Below the pieces are notes generated by a model. The model saw only the letters and a list, made by a program, of their open reading frames with translations. It was not told the DNA's origin and made no database searches. Position numbers and translations under genes: made by a program. Of a stretch of 37,243 nucleotides of DNA, positions 8,825 through 17,782 are shown one piece after another. Within the stretch, counting starts at the first letter, position 1, and each line of letters begins with the position of its first letter. The stretch lies in assembly GCF_021191635.1 (NCBI RefSeq), contig NZ_JAIWPR010000059.1:1-37243 (forward strand), given 5' to 3'. This stretch comes from Alterluteimonas quercicellularis. Its GTDB lineage: Bacteria > Pseudomonadota > Gammaproteobacteria > Xanthomonadales > Xanthomonadaceae.

Positions 8825-10823
8825 GGACGTTCTTCAGTTGCTCGGTGCGCGCCGCTTCGGTCGTGGTCACCGCGTCGGCGGGGATGTGGTAGTCGCGGTC
8901 GTAGTCGAAGCTGTGCGCGATCGCGTAGACCACAGCGCCCAGCAGCGAGGCCGCCGCCAGCCACCAGACGTGCCAGATCATGGCGAAGCCGCAGAGCGTG
9001 CTCAGCACCGCCAGAACCACGCCCGCGGAGGTGTTCCTGGGCATGTGGATCGCGGCGAAGCCGTCGGTCGGGCGCTGGAAGCCGCGCTGCTTCATGTCCC
9101 ACCAGGCGTCGGTGTCGTGCACCACCGGGGTGAACGCGAAGTTGTACTCCGGCGGCGGCGACGAGGTGGACCACTCCAGCGTGCGGCCGTCCCACGGGTC
9201 GCCGGTGACGTCGCGCAGCTGCTCGCGCCTGCGGAAGCTCACGTACAGGCAGATCAGGAAGCAGGCGATGCCGATCGCGATCAGGAACGCGCCCACCGCG
9301 GCGATCTGGAACCAGATCTGCAGCGACTGGTCCTCGAAGTGGTTCATGCGCCGGGTCACGCCCATCAGGCCGAGCACGTAGAGCGGGGTGAAGGCGAGCC
9401 AGTAGCCGACGAACCAGAACCAGAACGAGCACTTGCCCCAGAACGTGTCCAGCTTGAAGCCGAAGGCCTTGGGGAACCAGTGGGTCATGGCCGCGAACAG
9501 GCCGAACACCACGCCGCCGATGATCACGTTGTGGAAGTGCGCGACCAGGAACAGGCTGTTGTGCAGCACGAAGTCAGCCGGCGGCACCGCCAGCAGCACG
9601 CCGGTCATGCCGCCGACGGTGAAAGTGACCATGAAGCCGATCGTCCACAGCATCGGCACCTCGAAGCGGATCCGCCCGCGGTACATGGTGAACAGCCAGT
9701 TGAAGATCTTCGCGCCCGTCGGGATCGAGATGATCATCGTGGTGATGCCGAAGAACGAGTTGACGCTCGCGCCCGAGCCCATGGTGAAGAAGTGGTGCAG
9801 CCACACCAGGTAGGACAGGATCGTGATGCAGACCGTGGCGTACACCATGGACGAGTAGCCGAACAGGCGCTTGCCGGAATAGGTCGAGACGATCTCCGAG
9901 TACACGCCGAACAGCGGCAGGATCAGGATGTAGACCTCCGGGTGGCCCCAGATCCAGATCAGGTTCACGTACATCATGGCGTTGCCGCCGAGATCGTTGG
10001 TGAAGAAGTTGGTGCCCAGGTAGCGGTCCAGGGTCATCAGCGCCAGCACCGCGGTCAGCACCGGGAACGACACCACGATCAGCACGTTGGTGCACAGCGA
10101 GGTCCAGGTGAAGACCGGCATCTTCATCAGGTCCATGCCGGGCGCGCGCATCTTGACGATGGTCACGATCAGGTTCACGCCGGATAGCAGCGTGCCCACG
10201 CCCGCGATCTGCAGCGCCCAGATGTAGTAGTCCAGGCCCACCCCCGGATCCTGGTTGCCGAGGTTGGACAGCGCCAGCCAGCCGGAGGTGGAGAACTCGC
10301 CCAGGAACAGCGAGAGCATGACCAGGATCGCGCCGGCGGTGGTCATCCAGAAGCTGAAGTTGTTGAGGAAGGGGAAGGCGACGTCGCGCGCGCCGATCTG
10401 CAGCGGCACCAGGTAGTTCATCAGCCCGGTGACCAGCGGCATGGCCACGAAGAAGATCATGATCACGCCGTGCGCGGTGAAGATCTGGTCGTAGTGGTGC
10501 GGCGGCAGGTAGCCCATGTTGTCGCCGAAGGCCATCGCCTGCTGCAGGCGCATCATGATCGCGTCGGCGAAGCCGCGCAGCAGCATCACCAGGCCCAGCA
10601 CCATGTACATGATGCCGATCTTCTTGTGGTCGATGCTGGTGAACCAGTCGCGCCACAGGGTGCCCCACAGGCGGTAGCGGGTGATCAGCGCCAGCACCGC
10701 GATGCCCACCACCGCCGTGCCGACGAAGGCGGACATGACGATCGGATCGTGGGTCGGGAAGGACTCCCAGGTCAGGCGGCCGAACATGGGGGACGTGGGC
10801 GCAACGCCGTTTTCGAGGGACAT
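8817..10823 (-). CDS. cyoB: Cytochrome bo3 ubiquinol oxidase subunit I
   Basis: This 668-residue catalytic subunit oxidises ubiquinol, reduces O2 to water and pumps protons. All metal ligands are present: heme b H118 and H431, heme o3 H429, and CuB H294, H343 and H344. The cross-linking Tyr is Y298 and the proton-channel glutamate E296, both in HPEVY. Quinone-site residues equivalent to E. coli R71, D75, H98 and Q101 are R83, D87, H110 and Q113, which supports a quinol rather than a cytochrome c oxidase. It follows cyoA with a gap of 45 bp and overlaps cyoC. No cyoE (heme O synthase) is in the window, so that step must be encoded elsewhere. Confidence 0.98.
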   Translation of the reverse strand: MSLENGVAPTSPMFGRLTWESFPTHDPIVMSAFVGTAVVGIAVLALITRYRLWGTLWRDWFTSIDHKKIGIMYMVLGLVMLLRGFADAIMMRLQQAMAFGDNMGYLPPHHYDQIFTAHGVIMIFFVAMPLVTGLMNYLVPLQIGARDVAFPFLNNFSFWMTTAGAILVMLSLFLGEFSTSGWLALSNLGNQDPGVGLDYYIWALQIAGVGTLLSGVNLIVTIVKMRAPGMDLMKMPVFTWTSLCTNVLIVVSFPVLTAVLALMTLDRYLGTNFFTNDLGGNAMMYVNLIWIWGHPEVYILILPLFGVYSEIVSTYSGKRLFGYSSMVYATVCITILSYLVWLHHFFTMGSGASVNSFFGITTMIISIPTGAKIFNWLFTMYRGRIRFEVPMLWTIGFMVTFTVGGMTGVLLAVPPADFVLHNSLFLVAHFHNVIIGGVVFGLFAAMTHWFPKAFGFKLDTFWGKCSFWFWFVGYWLAFTPLYVLGLMGVTRRMNHFEDQSLQIWFQIAAVGAFLIAIGIACFLICLYVSFRRREQLRDVTGDPWDGRTLEWSTSSPPPEYNFAFTPVVHDTDAWWDMKQRGFQRPTDGFAAIHMPRNTSAGVVLAVLSTLCGFAMIWHVWWLAAASLLGAVVYAIAHSFDYDRDYHIPADAVTTTEAARTEQLKNVHV

Positions 10824-10868
10824 CTGGATTTTCCGGAGAGAACGTGGGGCGACGGACCCGGGGGAAGG

Positions 10869-11954
10869 TCAGGGCGCCTGCAGGCCGCCGATCGAGGAGG
10901 CGGGGCCCGCGGAAGTCGACGGCAGCGAGGGCAGCAGCGGCGAGGTGTCCACCGTGCAGACGCCGGCGGAGACGAACGGCCCGCGGCGCAGGTCGCCGCG
11001 GCGCGGCATGGCCAGGGCGTCGATGCCGCGCAGGCCGTAGCCGCCGGCGGCGTCGATGGCCATCATCTGGTCCATGCACAGGCGGTCGATGTCGACGCAG
11101 CGGTTGACCACCGCATCGAACAGGCCGCCGTCCACGCTCGCGAAGCGGCGCACCGGCTCGCGCTCGGTGGGCTTCTCCAGCTCCAGGTACTCGAGCCGGC
11201 CGAGGTTTCCGCCGCCGTCCCGGGTCTCGGCGATCCAGCGGTCGAAGTCCTCGTCGGACAGGCCGTGGAAGCGGAAGCGCATGTGCGAGAAACCCGGGCC
11301 GCTGTAGTGGGAGGAGAAGCCCTCGTAGTCGCCCGGCGCGTTCATCACCGCGTTGAGCTGGGTCTCCATGCCCGGCATCGTGTAGATCATGCCGGCCAGG
11401 GCCGGCACGTAGAACGCGTTCATGGTGGACGACGAGGTGAGCCGGAAGCGGATCGGGCGATCGACCGGGGCGGCCATCTCGTTGACAGACGCCACTCCGT
11501 ACTCCGGGTACACGAACAGCCACTTCCAGTCCAGCGACACGACCTGGACCTCCAGCGGCTCCACGCCCTCCGGCACCGGGCGGCCGGTGGAGAGGCGGTC
11601 GAGCGGGCGGTAGGGATCGAGCAGGTGGGTGCTGATCCAGGTCACCGCGCCCAGCGCGATGATGATGAGCAGCGGCACGCCCCAGATCGCCAGCTCCAGC
11701 TGCGTGGAGTGGTCCCAGTCGGGGGTGTAGGTGGCCTTGCGGTTGGAGGCGCGGTAGCGCCAGGCGAACAGCAGGGTGAGCGCGATCACCGGCACGATGA
11801 CCAGCAGCATCAGCACCGTCGCCACCACGATCAGGTCGCCCTGCTGGGCGGCGACGTCGCCGGGCGGGTTCAGCACCAGCAGGTTGCAGCCGGCCAGCGG
11901 CAGCACGGCGGCGAGGGCGAGCGCGGGACGCAGGAGGGTCCTGGAAAGAGTCAT
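10869..11954 (-). CDS. cyoA: Cytochrome bo3 ubiquinol oxidase subunit II
   Basis: This 361-residue lipoprotein has a lipobox L20-A-G-C23, two membrane helices (about 41-66 and 86-107) and a periplasmic cupredoxin domain. The CuA ligand cysteines are absent: the corresponding segment reads SSHYSGPGFSHM. That is the hallmark of a quinol-oxidising subunit II. It is the first gene of the operon. I chose ATG 11954 because it places the signal peptide at the N-terminus; the upstream ribosome site is weak. A C-terminal extension holds three cysteines (NRCVDIDRLC and GVCTVD) that may form a disulfide. Confidence 0.95.
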   Translation of the reverse strand: MTLSRTLLRPALALAAVLPLAGCNLLVLNPPGDVAAQQGDLIVVATVLMLLVIVPVIALTLLFAWRYRASNRKATYTPDWDHSTQLELAIWGVPLLIIIALGAVTWISTHLLDPYRPLDRLSTGRPVPEGVEPLEVQVVSLDWKWLFVYPEYGVASVNEMAAPVDRPIRFRLTSSSTMNAFYVPALAGMIYTMPGMETQLNAVMNAPGDYEGFSSHYSGPGFSHMRFRFHGLSDEDFDRWIAETRDGGGNLGRLEYLELEKPTEREPVRRFASVDGGLFDAVVNRCVDIDRLCMDQMMAIDAAGGYGLRGIDALAMPRRGDLRRGPFVSAGVCTVDTSPLLPSLPSTSAGPASSIGGLQAP

Positions 11955-12003
11955 AGGGCAGGGAACCCGGACGGCCGGGCGGCGCTTGCAAGGGGGCCGC
12001 GAC

Positions 12004-12047
12004 AATTTAGTAGCGCGGCCCCGGGCGGGCGATTGGACGTTTTGTCC
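12004..12047 (-). promoter_or_regulatory. Candidate cyo operon promoter and upstream inverted repeat
   Basis: In the 184-bp gap between cyoA and the divergent transporter gene, the minus strand carries TACTAAAT (complement of 12005-12012), the only -10-like A/T-rich stretch. About 23 bp further upstream is an inverted repeat GGAC-N5-GTCC (12035-12047). A site at roughly -40 to -50 from the inferred start would suit a regulator such as RegA, but the motif is not a recognised RegA box. This is a weak call by inspection. Confidence 0.3.
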
Positions 12048-12138
12048 CATCGCGCGCCGCGCATCGGGCTGCGAAACTTGCGCAGGCTGGCCGGACTGCA
12101 TGCCGGCGCATCCCCCGAGCCGCAGCGAAGCCCCGCCG

Positions 12139-13455
12139 ATGTCCGCACAACACCCCGACGCCACCCTATCCAAGCACGACCACGGCACCAAGGCGCACGC
12201 CGACGTCGCGCCCGGCGAGATCGCCGTGGGCGTGGTGGTCGGCCGCGCCTCGGAGTACTTCGACTTCTTCGTCTACGGCATTGCCTCGGCGCTGGTGTTC
12301 CCGGCGGTGTTCTTCCCGTTCGTGGACCGCCTGCAAGGCACGCTGTACGCGTTCGCGATCTTCTCGCTGGCGTTCCTGGCGCGCCCGCTGGGCACCGTGC
12401 TGGGCATGTGGCTGCAGCAGCGCTGGGGCCGCGGCACCAAGCTCACCGTGGCGCTGTTCCTGCTGGGCACCGCCACCGCCGGCATCGCCTTCCTGCCCGG
12501 CTACGGCACCCTCGGCGCCACCGCGATCGTGCTGCTGGCGGTGCTGCGGGTGCTGCAGGGCGTGGCCCTGGGCGGCTCCTGGGACGGGTTGCCCTCGCTG
12601 CTGGCGCTGAATGCGCCCAAGGAACGCCGCGGCTGGTACGCCATGCTCGGCCAGCTGGGCGCGCCGGTGGGCTTCATCGTGGCGGCCGGCGTGTTCGCGT
12701 TCCTGTACGCGAGCCTGCCCGAGGAGGAATTGCTGCAGTGGGGCTGGCGCTACCCGTTCTTCGTCGCCTTCGCCATCAACGTGGTGGCGCTGTTCGCGCG
12801 CCTGCGGCTGGTGGTGGCCGAGGAGTACCAGAGCAAGATGGGCGAGCTGGAGCTCGAGCCCACGCCGGTCGGCGAGCTGTTCCGCGCCAAGGGCCAGCAC
12901 GTGGTCATCGGCGCCTTCGCCGCGCTGGCCAGCTACGCGCTGTTCCACATCGTCACCATCTTCCCGCTGTCGTGGATCCTGCTGTACTCCGAGCAGTCGG
13001 TGCCGGCGTTCCTGGTGATCCAGATCGTCGGCGCGGGGCTGGCGGCGGGCGGCATCGTCGCCTCGGGCTACATCGCCGACCGCGTCGGCCGCGCGCGCAC
13101 GCTGGGCGGGCTGGCGGTGGCGATCGCCATGTTCAGCGGCTTCGCGCCGACCCTGCTGGGCTCGGAAGGGCCGGGGCAGGCGGTGTTCGTGCTGCTGGGC
13201 TTCGTGCTGCTGGGCCTGTCCTACGGGCAGGCGGCCGGCACCGTGACCGCCAACTTCGGCTCGCGCTACCGCTACACCGGCGCCGCGCTGACCTCCGACC
13301 TGGCCTGGCTGATCGGCGCCGCCTTCGCGCCGCTGGTCGCGCTGGGCCTGTGCGCGCACTTCGGCCTGGCCTGGGTCGGCGCCTACCTGCTCTCGGGCGC
13401 GGTGGGCACGCTGGCGGCGCTGGGCGTCAACCGGGCGCTGCGCTTCCGCAGCTGA
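12139..13455 (+). CDS. MFS transporter, metabolite:H+ symporter (MHS-like)
   Basis: This 438-residue inner-membrane permease has about twelve helices. The N-terminal segment VVVGRASEYFDFFVYGIASALVFP-like (residues 33-57) and the FxxxRPLG motif (FLARPLG) are typical of the metabolite:H+ symporter branch, which imports organic acids such as alpha-ketoglutarate, citrate or shikimate. The substrate is not determinable here. It diverges from cyoA with a 184-bp shared upstream region, so the two may share control. ATG 12139 is preferred over the in-frame ATG near 12100 because it begins a hydrophilic N-terminus without unusual codons, but no strong ribosome site marks either. Confidence 0.82.
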   Translation: MSAQHPDATLSKHDHGTKAHADVAPGEIAVGVVVGRASEYFDFFVYGIASALVFPAVFFPFVDRLQGTLYAFAIFSLAFLARPLGTVLGMWLQQRWGRGTKLTVALFLLGTATAGIAFLPGYGTLGATAIVLLAVLRVLQGVALGGSWDGLPSLLALNAPKERRGWYAMLGQLGAPVGFIVAAGVFAFLYASLPEEELLQWGWRYPFFVAFAINVVALFARLRLVVAEEYQSKMGELELEPTPVGELFRAKGQHVVIGAFAALASYALFHIVTIFPLSWILLYSEQSVPAFLVIQIVGAGLAAGGIVASGYIADRVGRARTLGGLAVAIAMFSGFAPTLLGSEGPGQAVFVLLGFVLLGLSYGQAAGTVTANFGSRYRYTGAALTSDLAWLIGAAFAPLVALGLCAHFGLAWVGAYLLSGAVGTLAALGVNRALRFRS

Positions 13456-13490
13456 CCGGAGGGCGACGCGGCGCGAGCGCCCACAAGCAG

Positions 13491-13686
13491 CATCGCGCGC
13501 GAGCGCGCTGCTACGCTGGCGTGACGGCTTCTGCTCTTGTAGGAGCGCGCTTGCGCGCGACCGCGCCAGGTGCGACCGGAATCGCGGCAGAACAGTAACG
13601 CGTCGCCACGCGCGGACGGCGGCCAACGGCGACCGACACCGCTTCTTCGGAGAATTCGACGCCGTCGCGCGCGAGCGCGCTCCTAC
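13491..13686. repeat. Cluster of three REP units
   Basis: Three copies of the REP seen at 5073 lie between the convergent transporter and lacI genes: 13491-13514 (ending CTGCTAC), 13539-13560 (starting GTAGGAGCGCGCTTGC) and 13665-13686 (ending CTCCTAC). The second and third form an inverted pair with about 104 bp between them. The third copy contains the stop codon of the lacI gene. No T-rich terminator is seen in this gap, so the hairpins may serve as 3' ends for both transcripts. Confidence 0.82.
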
Positions 13687-14708
13687 TGGGTCGAGCCGCG
13701 CAGCGCCAGGCGCACCGGCAGGCTGCGGCTCTCGCCCGGCTCGCCGCGGATCATCCCGATCAGGGTCTCCACCAGCAGCGCGCCGGCCGCCTTGGTGTCC
13801 TGCTGGACCGTGGACAGCCCCGGCGCCACCACCGCGGCCATCGGGATGTCGTCGAAGCCGGCCACCGCGACGTCGCCGGGAATGCGCAGGCCGCGCTCGC
13901 GCAGGGCCTGCATGGCGCCGATCGCGATGAGGTCGCTGGCGGCGAACACCGCGTCGAAGCCCGCGCCCGCGCCGAGCAGAGCGCCGGCGGCCGTGCGGCC
14001 CGAGCCTTCCGAGGAGATCGCGTCGACCTGCAGCGCCGGCTCGGGCGCCAGCCCGGCCTCGCGCAGCGCCTGCGCGTGGCCGCGGTAGCGCTCGCGGAAC
14101 TCCGGGTAGTGGTCGGAGGCGTCGCCCAGGAAGGCGATCCGCCGCCGGCCGCGCGCCAGCAGGTGGCGGGTCATGTCGTAGCCGCCCTGGAAGTTGTCGC
14201 AGCCGATGGCGATGCCGGGCTGGCCGGGCAGGGCCGCGCCCCAGCGCACGAAGTGGGTGCCCTGACGCTCCAGCTGCTCCAGCCGCACCCGCGCCCGCAG
14301 GTAGTCGCCGTAGCCCAGCAGGATCAGCCCGTCGGCCTTCTTGCTGTCCTCGTAGTCGGCGTGCCAGTCGTTGGACAGCTGCTGGAACGACACCAGCAGG
14401 TCGAAGCCGCGCAGCGCGCAGGCGCGGGTGATCGAGCCCAGCATGGAGTGGAAGAAAGGGTTGATCAGCGAGCCGTCCGGGGTCGGATCCTCGAAGAACA
14501 GCAGCGCCAGCGTGCCGGACTGCTGGCAGCGCAGGTTGGAGGCGTTCTTGTCGACCTTGTAGTTCAGCTCGCTGGCGATGGCCATGATCCGGCGCCGGGT
14601 CTCCGGGTTGACCATGGGGCTGCCGCGCAGTGCGCGCGAGACGGTGGGCTGCGAGACGCCGGCCAGGTGGGCGATGTCGAGCGAGGTGGGCCTGCCTTTG
14701 ACCGTCAT
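13683..14708 (-). CDS. LacI-family transcriptional regulator
   Basis: This 341-residue repressor has an N-terminal LacI helix-turn-helix (residues 8-29, SLDIAHLAGVSQPTVSRALRG) and a hinge near 50-60. A periplasmic-binding-protein-like effector domain follows, with FAASDLIAIGAM and VAVAGFDDIP. Members of this family bind sugars and control carbohydrate genes. The nearest such genes in the window are the maltodextrin genes at 69-5076, about 9 kb away, so its target cannot be assigned from position. Its stop codon lies in the CTAC end of a REP unit. It is divergent from thrS, with a 418-bp region between them. Confidence 0.9.
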   Translation of the reverse strand: MTVKGRPTSLDIAHLAGVSQPTVSRALRGSPMVNPETRRRIMAIASELNYKVDKNASNLRCQQSGTLALLFFEDPTPDGSLINPFFHSMLGSITRACALRGFDLLVSFQQLSNDWHADYEDSKKADGLILLGYGDYLRARVRLEQLERQGTHFVRWGAALPGQPGIAIGCDNFQGGYDMTRHLLARGRRRIAFLGDASDHYPEFRERYRGHAQALREAGLAPEPALQVDAISSEGSGRTAAGALLGAGAGFDAVFAASDLIAIGAMQALRERGLRIPGDVAVAGFDDIPMAAVVAPGLSTVQQDTKAAGALLVETLIGMIRGEPGESRSLPVRLALRGSTQ

Positions 14709-14807
14709 GGGCGAGGGACCGAGGGACGTCGCGGGCGATCATGGCACCCGGCGCCGCGGCGGGCTTGACGCGCTGCAGCAGGCCCGCGCCGCGTTCCCGG
14801 CCCGGGC

Positions 14808-14838
14808 TGGACCGCGCCGGGCCCGGCCTTGCTAGAAT
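14808..14838 (+). promoter_or_regulatory. Sigma-70 promoter for thrS leader
   Basis: TAGAAT (14833-14838) matches five of six bases of the -10 consensus. TGGACC (14808-14813) matches four of six of the -35, with a 19-bp spacer, slightly long. Transcription would start near 14845, about 50 nt before the leader frame. Confidence 0.55.
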
Positions 14839-14896
14839 CGCCGCCTCCACCGACGACCTCCGGGTGGCCCGCGGAAACGCCGGCCGAGCGTGCGAC

Positions 14897-14923
14897 ATGA
14901 GCACTACCACCGACCCCCGCTGA
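14897..14923 (+). CDS. Putative thrS leader peptide MSTTTDPR
   Basis: The frame runs ATG-AGC-ACT-ACC-ACC-GAC-CCC-CGC-TGA: eight codons, three of them consecutive Thr codons, ending 27 nt before a rho-independent terminator and about 200 nt before the threonyl-tRNA synthetase gene. This is the classic layout of an amino-acid attenuator, in which shortage of charged tRNA-Thr stalls the ribosome and prevents termination. The ribosome site is weak (GAG about 10 nt upstream). The peptide itself probably has no function beyond being translated. The role is inferred from sequence layout only. Confidence 0.68.
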   Translation: MSTTTDPR

Positions 14924-14950
14924 CGCACTCCCCCGAGGTCCCGCGATCCG

Positions 14951-14973
14951 GCGCCCTCGAGGCGCTTTTTTTT
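14951..14973 (+). terminator. Rho-independent terminator of the thrS attenuator
   Basis: GCGCC (14951-14955), a 5-nt loop and GGCGC (14961-14965) are followed by eight T (14966-14973). Two competing pairings are visible. CGCCGG (14878-14883) can pair with CCGGCG (14948-14953). CGAGG (14934-14938) can pair with CCTCG (14955-14959). Either would disrupt the terminator stem and could act as antiterminator. Confidence 0.8.
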
Positions 14974-14990
14974 GGCCGCCAAGGCGGCCA

Positions 14991-15117
14991 TGGGAATCGG
15001 GAATAGGGAATGGGGAATCGTGAAAAAAGCGTGTTCCCGTTCTCTGACAGCCAGTGCGCAGCCCGATCTCCTCGCAACCCGCGTCTCCGATTCCCCATTC
15101 CCCATTCCCGACTCCCG
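14991..15117. repeat. GGGAATC palindromic element, copy 1
   Basis: A 30-nt left arm (14991-15020: alternating GGGAATC, GGGAAT and GGGGAATC units) and a right arm (15088-15117) are reverse complements with three mismatches, around a 67-nt centre. A second copy lies at 19852-19963. Such GGGAAT-based repeats are common between genes in Xanthomonas and Lysobacter genomes. This one ends 9 nt before the thrS start codon. Confidence 0.85.
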
Positions 15118-15126
15118 GCTTCATCC

Positions 15127-17031
15127 ATGATCACCATCACCCTCCCCGACGGCAGCCGCCGCGAGTTCGACGCCCCCGTCACCGTCCTGCAGGTCGCGCA
15201 GTCGATCGGTCCCGGGCTGGCCAAGGCCACCGTGGCCGGCAAGGTCGACGGCCGCCAGGTCGACGCCTGCGACCTCATCGACCGCGACGCGACGCTGCAG
15301 ATCCTGACCCCGAAGGACCCGGAGGGCGTCGAGATCATCCGCCACTCCACCGCGCACCTGGTCGGCCACGCGGTCAAGCAGCTCTATCCCGAGGCCAAGA
15401 TGGTCATCGGCCCGGTGATCGAGGACGGCTTCTACTACGACATCTGGTACGAGCGCCCGTTCACCCCGGACGACCTGGCGGCGATCGAGCAGCGCATGCG
15501 CGAGCTGATCGCGCAGGACTACGACGTGGTCAAGCGGATGACGCCGCGCGCCGAGGTGGTCGAGGTGTTCCGGACCCGCGGCGAGGACTACAAGCTGCGG
15601 CTGATCGAGGACATGCCCGCCGACATCGCCGCCATGGGCCTGTACTACCACCAGGAGTACGTGGACATGTGCCGCGGGCCGCACGTGCCCAACACCCGCT
15701 TCCTCAAGGCCTTCAAGCTGCTGCGCATCTCCGGCGCCTACTGGCGCGGCGACGCCGCCAACGAGCAGCTGCAGCGCATCTACGGCACCGCCTGGGCCGA
15801 CGACAAGCAGCTCAGGGCCTACGTCCAGCGCATCGAGGAGGCCGAGAAGCGCGACCACCGCCGCATCGGCAAGGCCCAGGGCCTGTTCCACCTGCAGGAG
15901 GAGGCGCCCGGCCTGGTGTTCTGGCACCCGAAGGGCTGGGCGCTGTGGCAGGTCGTGGAGCAGTCCATGCGCGGGGTCTACCGCGACAGCGGCTACGGCG
16001 AGGTGCGCTGCCCGCAGATCCTCGACGTGACCCTGTGGAAGCAGTCCGGCCACTGGGACAACTACAAGGAGAACATGTTCTTCACCGAGTCCGAGAAGCG
16101 GACCTACGCGGTCAAGCCGATGAACTGCCCCGGCCACGTGCAGGTGTTCAACCAGGGCCTGCACAGCTACCGCGACCTGCCGATCCGCTACGGCGAGTTC
16201 GGCTCCTGCCACCGCAACGAGCCCTCCGGCGCGCTGCACGGCATCCTGCGCGTGCGCGGCTTCACCCAGGACGACGGCCACGTGTTCTGCACCGAGGACC
16301 AGGTCGAGGGGGAGGTCCGCGCCTTCCACCGGCAGGCGCTGGCGGTCTACGAGCGCTTCGGCTTCGAGGACATCCAGATCAAGATCGCCCTGCGCCCCGA
16401 GGCGCGGCTGGGCGACGACGCCACCTGGGACAAGGCCGAGGCGGCCCTGCGCAACGCCCTGGCCGCGTCCGGGGTGGCCTGGCAGGAGCTGCCCGGGGAG
16501 GGCGCCTTCTACGGCCCCAAGATCGAGTACCACCTCAAGGACGCCATCGGGCGCACCTGGCAGCTGGGCACGATGCAGGTCGACTTCATGATGCCCGGCC
16601 GCCTGGGCGCGGAGTACGTGGACGAGCACAGCCAGAAGCGGACACCGGTGATGCTGCACCGCGCGATCGTCGGCTCGATGGAGCGCTTCATCGGCATCCT
16701 GATCGAGCACCACGCCGGCAGCTTCCCGGCCTGGCTGGCGCCGGTCCAGGCGGTGGTGATGAACATCACGGATGCGCAGGCCGACTACGTCGACGAGGTC
16801 CGGAAATCCCTTGCGAATCAAGGGGTCCGGGTGGAGGCGGATTTGCGGAACGAGAAGATCGGCCGTAAGATCCGCGAGCACACGCTGCTGCGCGTGCCTT
16901 ACCTGCTGGTGGTCGGGGACCGCGAGAAGGAGCAAGGGGCGGTGGCGGTGCGGACGCGGACCGGGGAGGATCTGGGGAGCATGCCGGTGTCCGACTTCGT
17001 TTCACGTCTCGCCGCCGAGCGCGTAGCATAG
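15127..17031 (+). CDS. thrS: Threonyl-tRNA synthetase
   Basis: This 634-residue class II synthetase charges tRNA-Thr. Domains in order are an N-terminal TGS/N1 domain (1-62), the editing domain, the catalytic core and the anticodon-binding domain (about 530-634). The editing domain has H73-x3-H77 and C182-x3-H186, at the same positions as in E. coli. The core has the zinc-binding cysteine in MNCPGH and motif 2 in [22 protein letters not shown] 15127 gives the standard N-terminus [10 protein letters not shown]. No Shine-Dalgarno is visible because a palindromic repeat ends 9 nt upstream. It is first in the thrS-infC-rpmI-rplT-pheST-ihfA order conserved in gammaproteobacteria. Control by a Thr leader peptide is proposed above. 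Confidence 0.98.
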   Translation: MITITLPDGSRREFDAPVTVLQVAQSIGPGLAKATVAGKVDGRQVDACDLIDRDATLQILTPKDPEGVEIIRHSTAHLVGHAVKQLYPEAKMVIGPVIEDGFYYDIWYERPFTPDDLAAIEQRMRELIAQDYDVVKRMTPRAEVVEVFRTRGEDYKLRLIEDMPADIAAMGLYYHQEYVDMCRGPHVPNTRFLKAFKLLRISGAYWRGDAANEQLQRIYGTAWADDKQLRAYVQRIEEAEKRDHRRIGKAQGLFHLQEEAPGLVFWHPKGWALWQVVEQSMRGVYRDSGYGEVRCPQILDVTLWKQSGHWDNYKENMFFTESEKRTYAVKPMNCPGHVQVFNQGLHSYRDLPIRYGEFGSCHRNEPSGALHGILRVRGFTQDDGHVFCTEDQVEGEVRAFHRQALAVYERFGFEDIQIKIALRPEARLGDDATWDKAEAALRNALAASGVAWQELPGEGAFYGPKIEYHLKDAIGRTWQLGTMQVDFMMPGRLGAEYVDEHSQKRTPVMLHRAIVGSMERFIGILIEHHAGSFPAWLAPVQAVVMNITDAQADYVDEVRKSLANQGVRVEADLRNEKIGRKIREHTLLRVPYLLVVGDREKEQGAVAVRTRTGEDLGSMPVSDFVSRLAAERVA

Positions 17032-17114
17032 TGCCCAGCGTACCGGCGCGCCCGCGCGCGCCCAGGCCCGGCGGCTGACGAGTCGCCGGCTTTCCCGATG
17101 ATGGAGATTGCAAT

Positions 17115-17636
17115 ATCAGCACCCCGGAAAAGCAGAACCGCAGGAACCAGGAGATCCGCGTCCCGCGCGTGCGCGTGATCGGCTCCGACGGCGAGATGAT
17201 CGGCGTCCTCTCCCGTGACGAGGCCCTGCAACAAGCCGAAGAAGAAGGCCTGGACCTCGTGGAGATCCAGCCCAACGCCGATCCGCCGGTCTGCCGGATC
17301 ATGGACTTCGGCAAGTACAAGTTCGAGCTGCAGAAGAAGGCGAATCTCGCCAAGAAGAAGACCAAGCAGGTCGAGATCAAGGAAGTGAAGTTCCGGCCGG
17401 TCACCGACGAGGGCGACTACCAGATCAAGCTGCGCAAGATGCGCGGCTTCCTCGAGGAAGGCGACAAGATCAAGGTCAACATCCGCTTCCGCGGCCGCGA
17501 GATGAGCCACCAGGAGCTGGGCCGGCAGATGGCCGCCCGGATCGAGGCCGACCTCGGCGAGGACATCGTGATCGAGTCGCGCCCGCGCCTGGAAGGGCGG
17601 CAGATGGTGATGATGATCGCCCCCAAGAAGAAGTAG
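17115..17636 (+). CDS. infC: Translation initiation factor IF-3
   Basis: This 173-residue factor binds the 30S subunit and monitors start-codon pairing. No ATG, GTG or TTG precedes the conserved N-terminal part. The frame [20 protein letters not shown] begins at ATC 17115, 8 nt after GGAG (17103-17106), so I place the start there. GTG 17169 would remove 18 conserved residues. Use of a rare start codon is known for infC (AUU in E. coli), where IF-3 represses its own translation by rejecting non-canonical starts. The two IF-3 domains and the lysine-rich linker ([21 protein letters not shown]) are intact. It is 83 bp after thrS. Confidence 0.93.
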   Translation: MSTPEKQNRRNQEIRVPRVRVIGSDGEMIGVLSRDEALQQAEEEGLDLVEIQPNADPPVCRIMDFGKYKFELQKKANLAKKKTKQVEIKEVKFRPVTDEGDYQIKLRKMRGFLEEGDKIKVNIRFRGREMSHQELGRQMAARIEADLGEDIVIESRPRLEGRQMVMMIAPKKK

Positions 17637-17782
17637 CCGTCGCGCGCAGCGCGACGCCGGCTTGCCTTCTGCCGCACGCGGGTGAGGCGACACACGCTTG
17701 CGGACCATCGCTCCGCGTGTCGATGAACGCCCCCGCGGCGACGCGAGGGCCGGGGCGGGGAGCGGGGCGAAGAACGAGGGCG

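Larger units (their letters stand above)
14709..15126 (+). promoter_or_regulatory. thrS leader region (promoter, attenuator, palindromic repeat)
   Basis: This 418-bp gap separates divergent lacI and thrS. In the thrS direction it holds, in order, a promoter (-35 TGGACC 14808-14813, 19-bp spacer, -10 TAGAAT 14833-14838), an eight-codon Thr-rich frame (14897-14923) and a hairpin with T8 (14951-14973). A second small perfect hairpin follows, GGCCGCC-AA-GGCGGCC (14974-14989), then a GGGAATC palindromic element (14991-15117) ending 9 nt before the thrS ATG. The layout is that of transcription attenuation. No Shine-Dalgarno sequence is visible before thrS. Confidence 0.7.

Noticed and set aside
13456..13690. 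CRISPR-like array from repeated GCGCGCGAGCGCGCT units
   Set aside because: The copies are inverted, unevenly spaced and begin with GTAG or end with CTAC, as REP elements do. There are no cas genes.
15010..15126. N-terminal extension of ThrS through the GGGAATC element
   Set aside because: The frame is open by chance through the repeat. ThrS homologues begin [10 protein letters not shown], which is ATG 15127.
17660..17780. Small gene in the infC-rpmI gap (ATG 17723)
   Set aside because: No ribosome site, Arg/Ala/Gly-rich product, and a terminator lies inside the frame.
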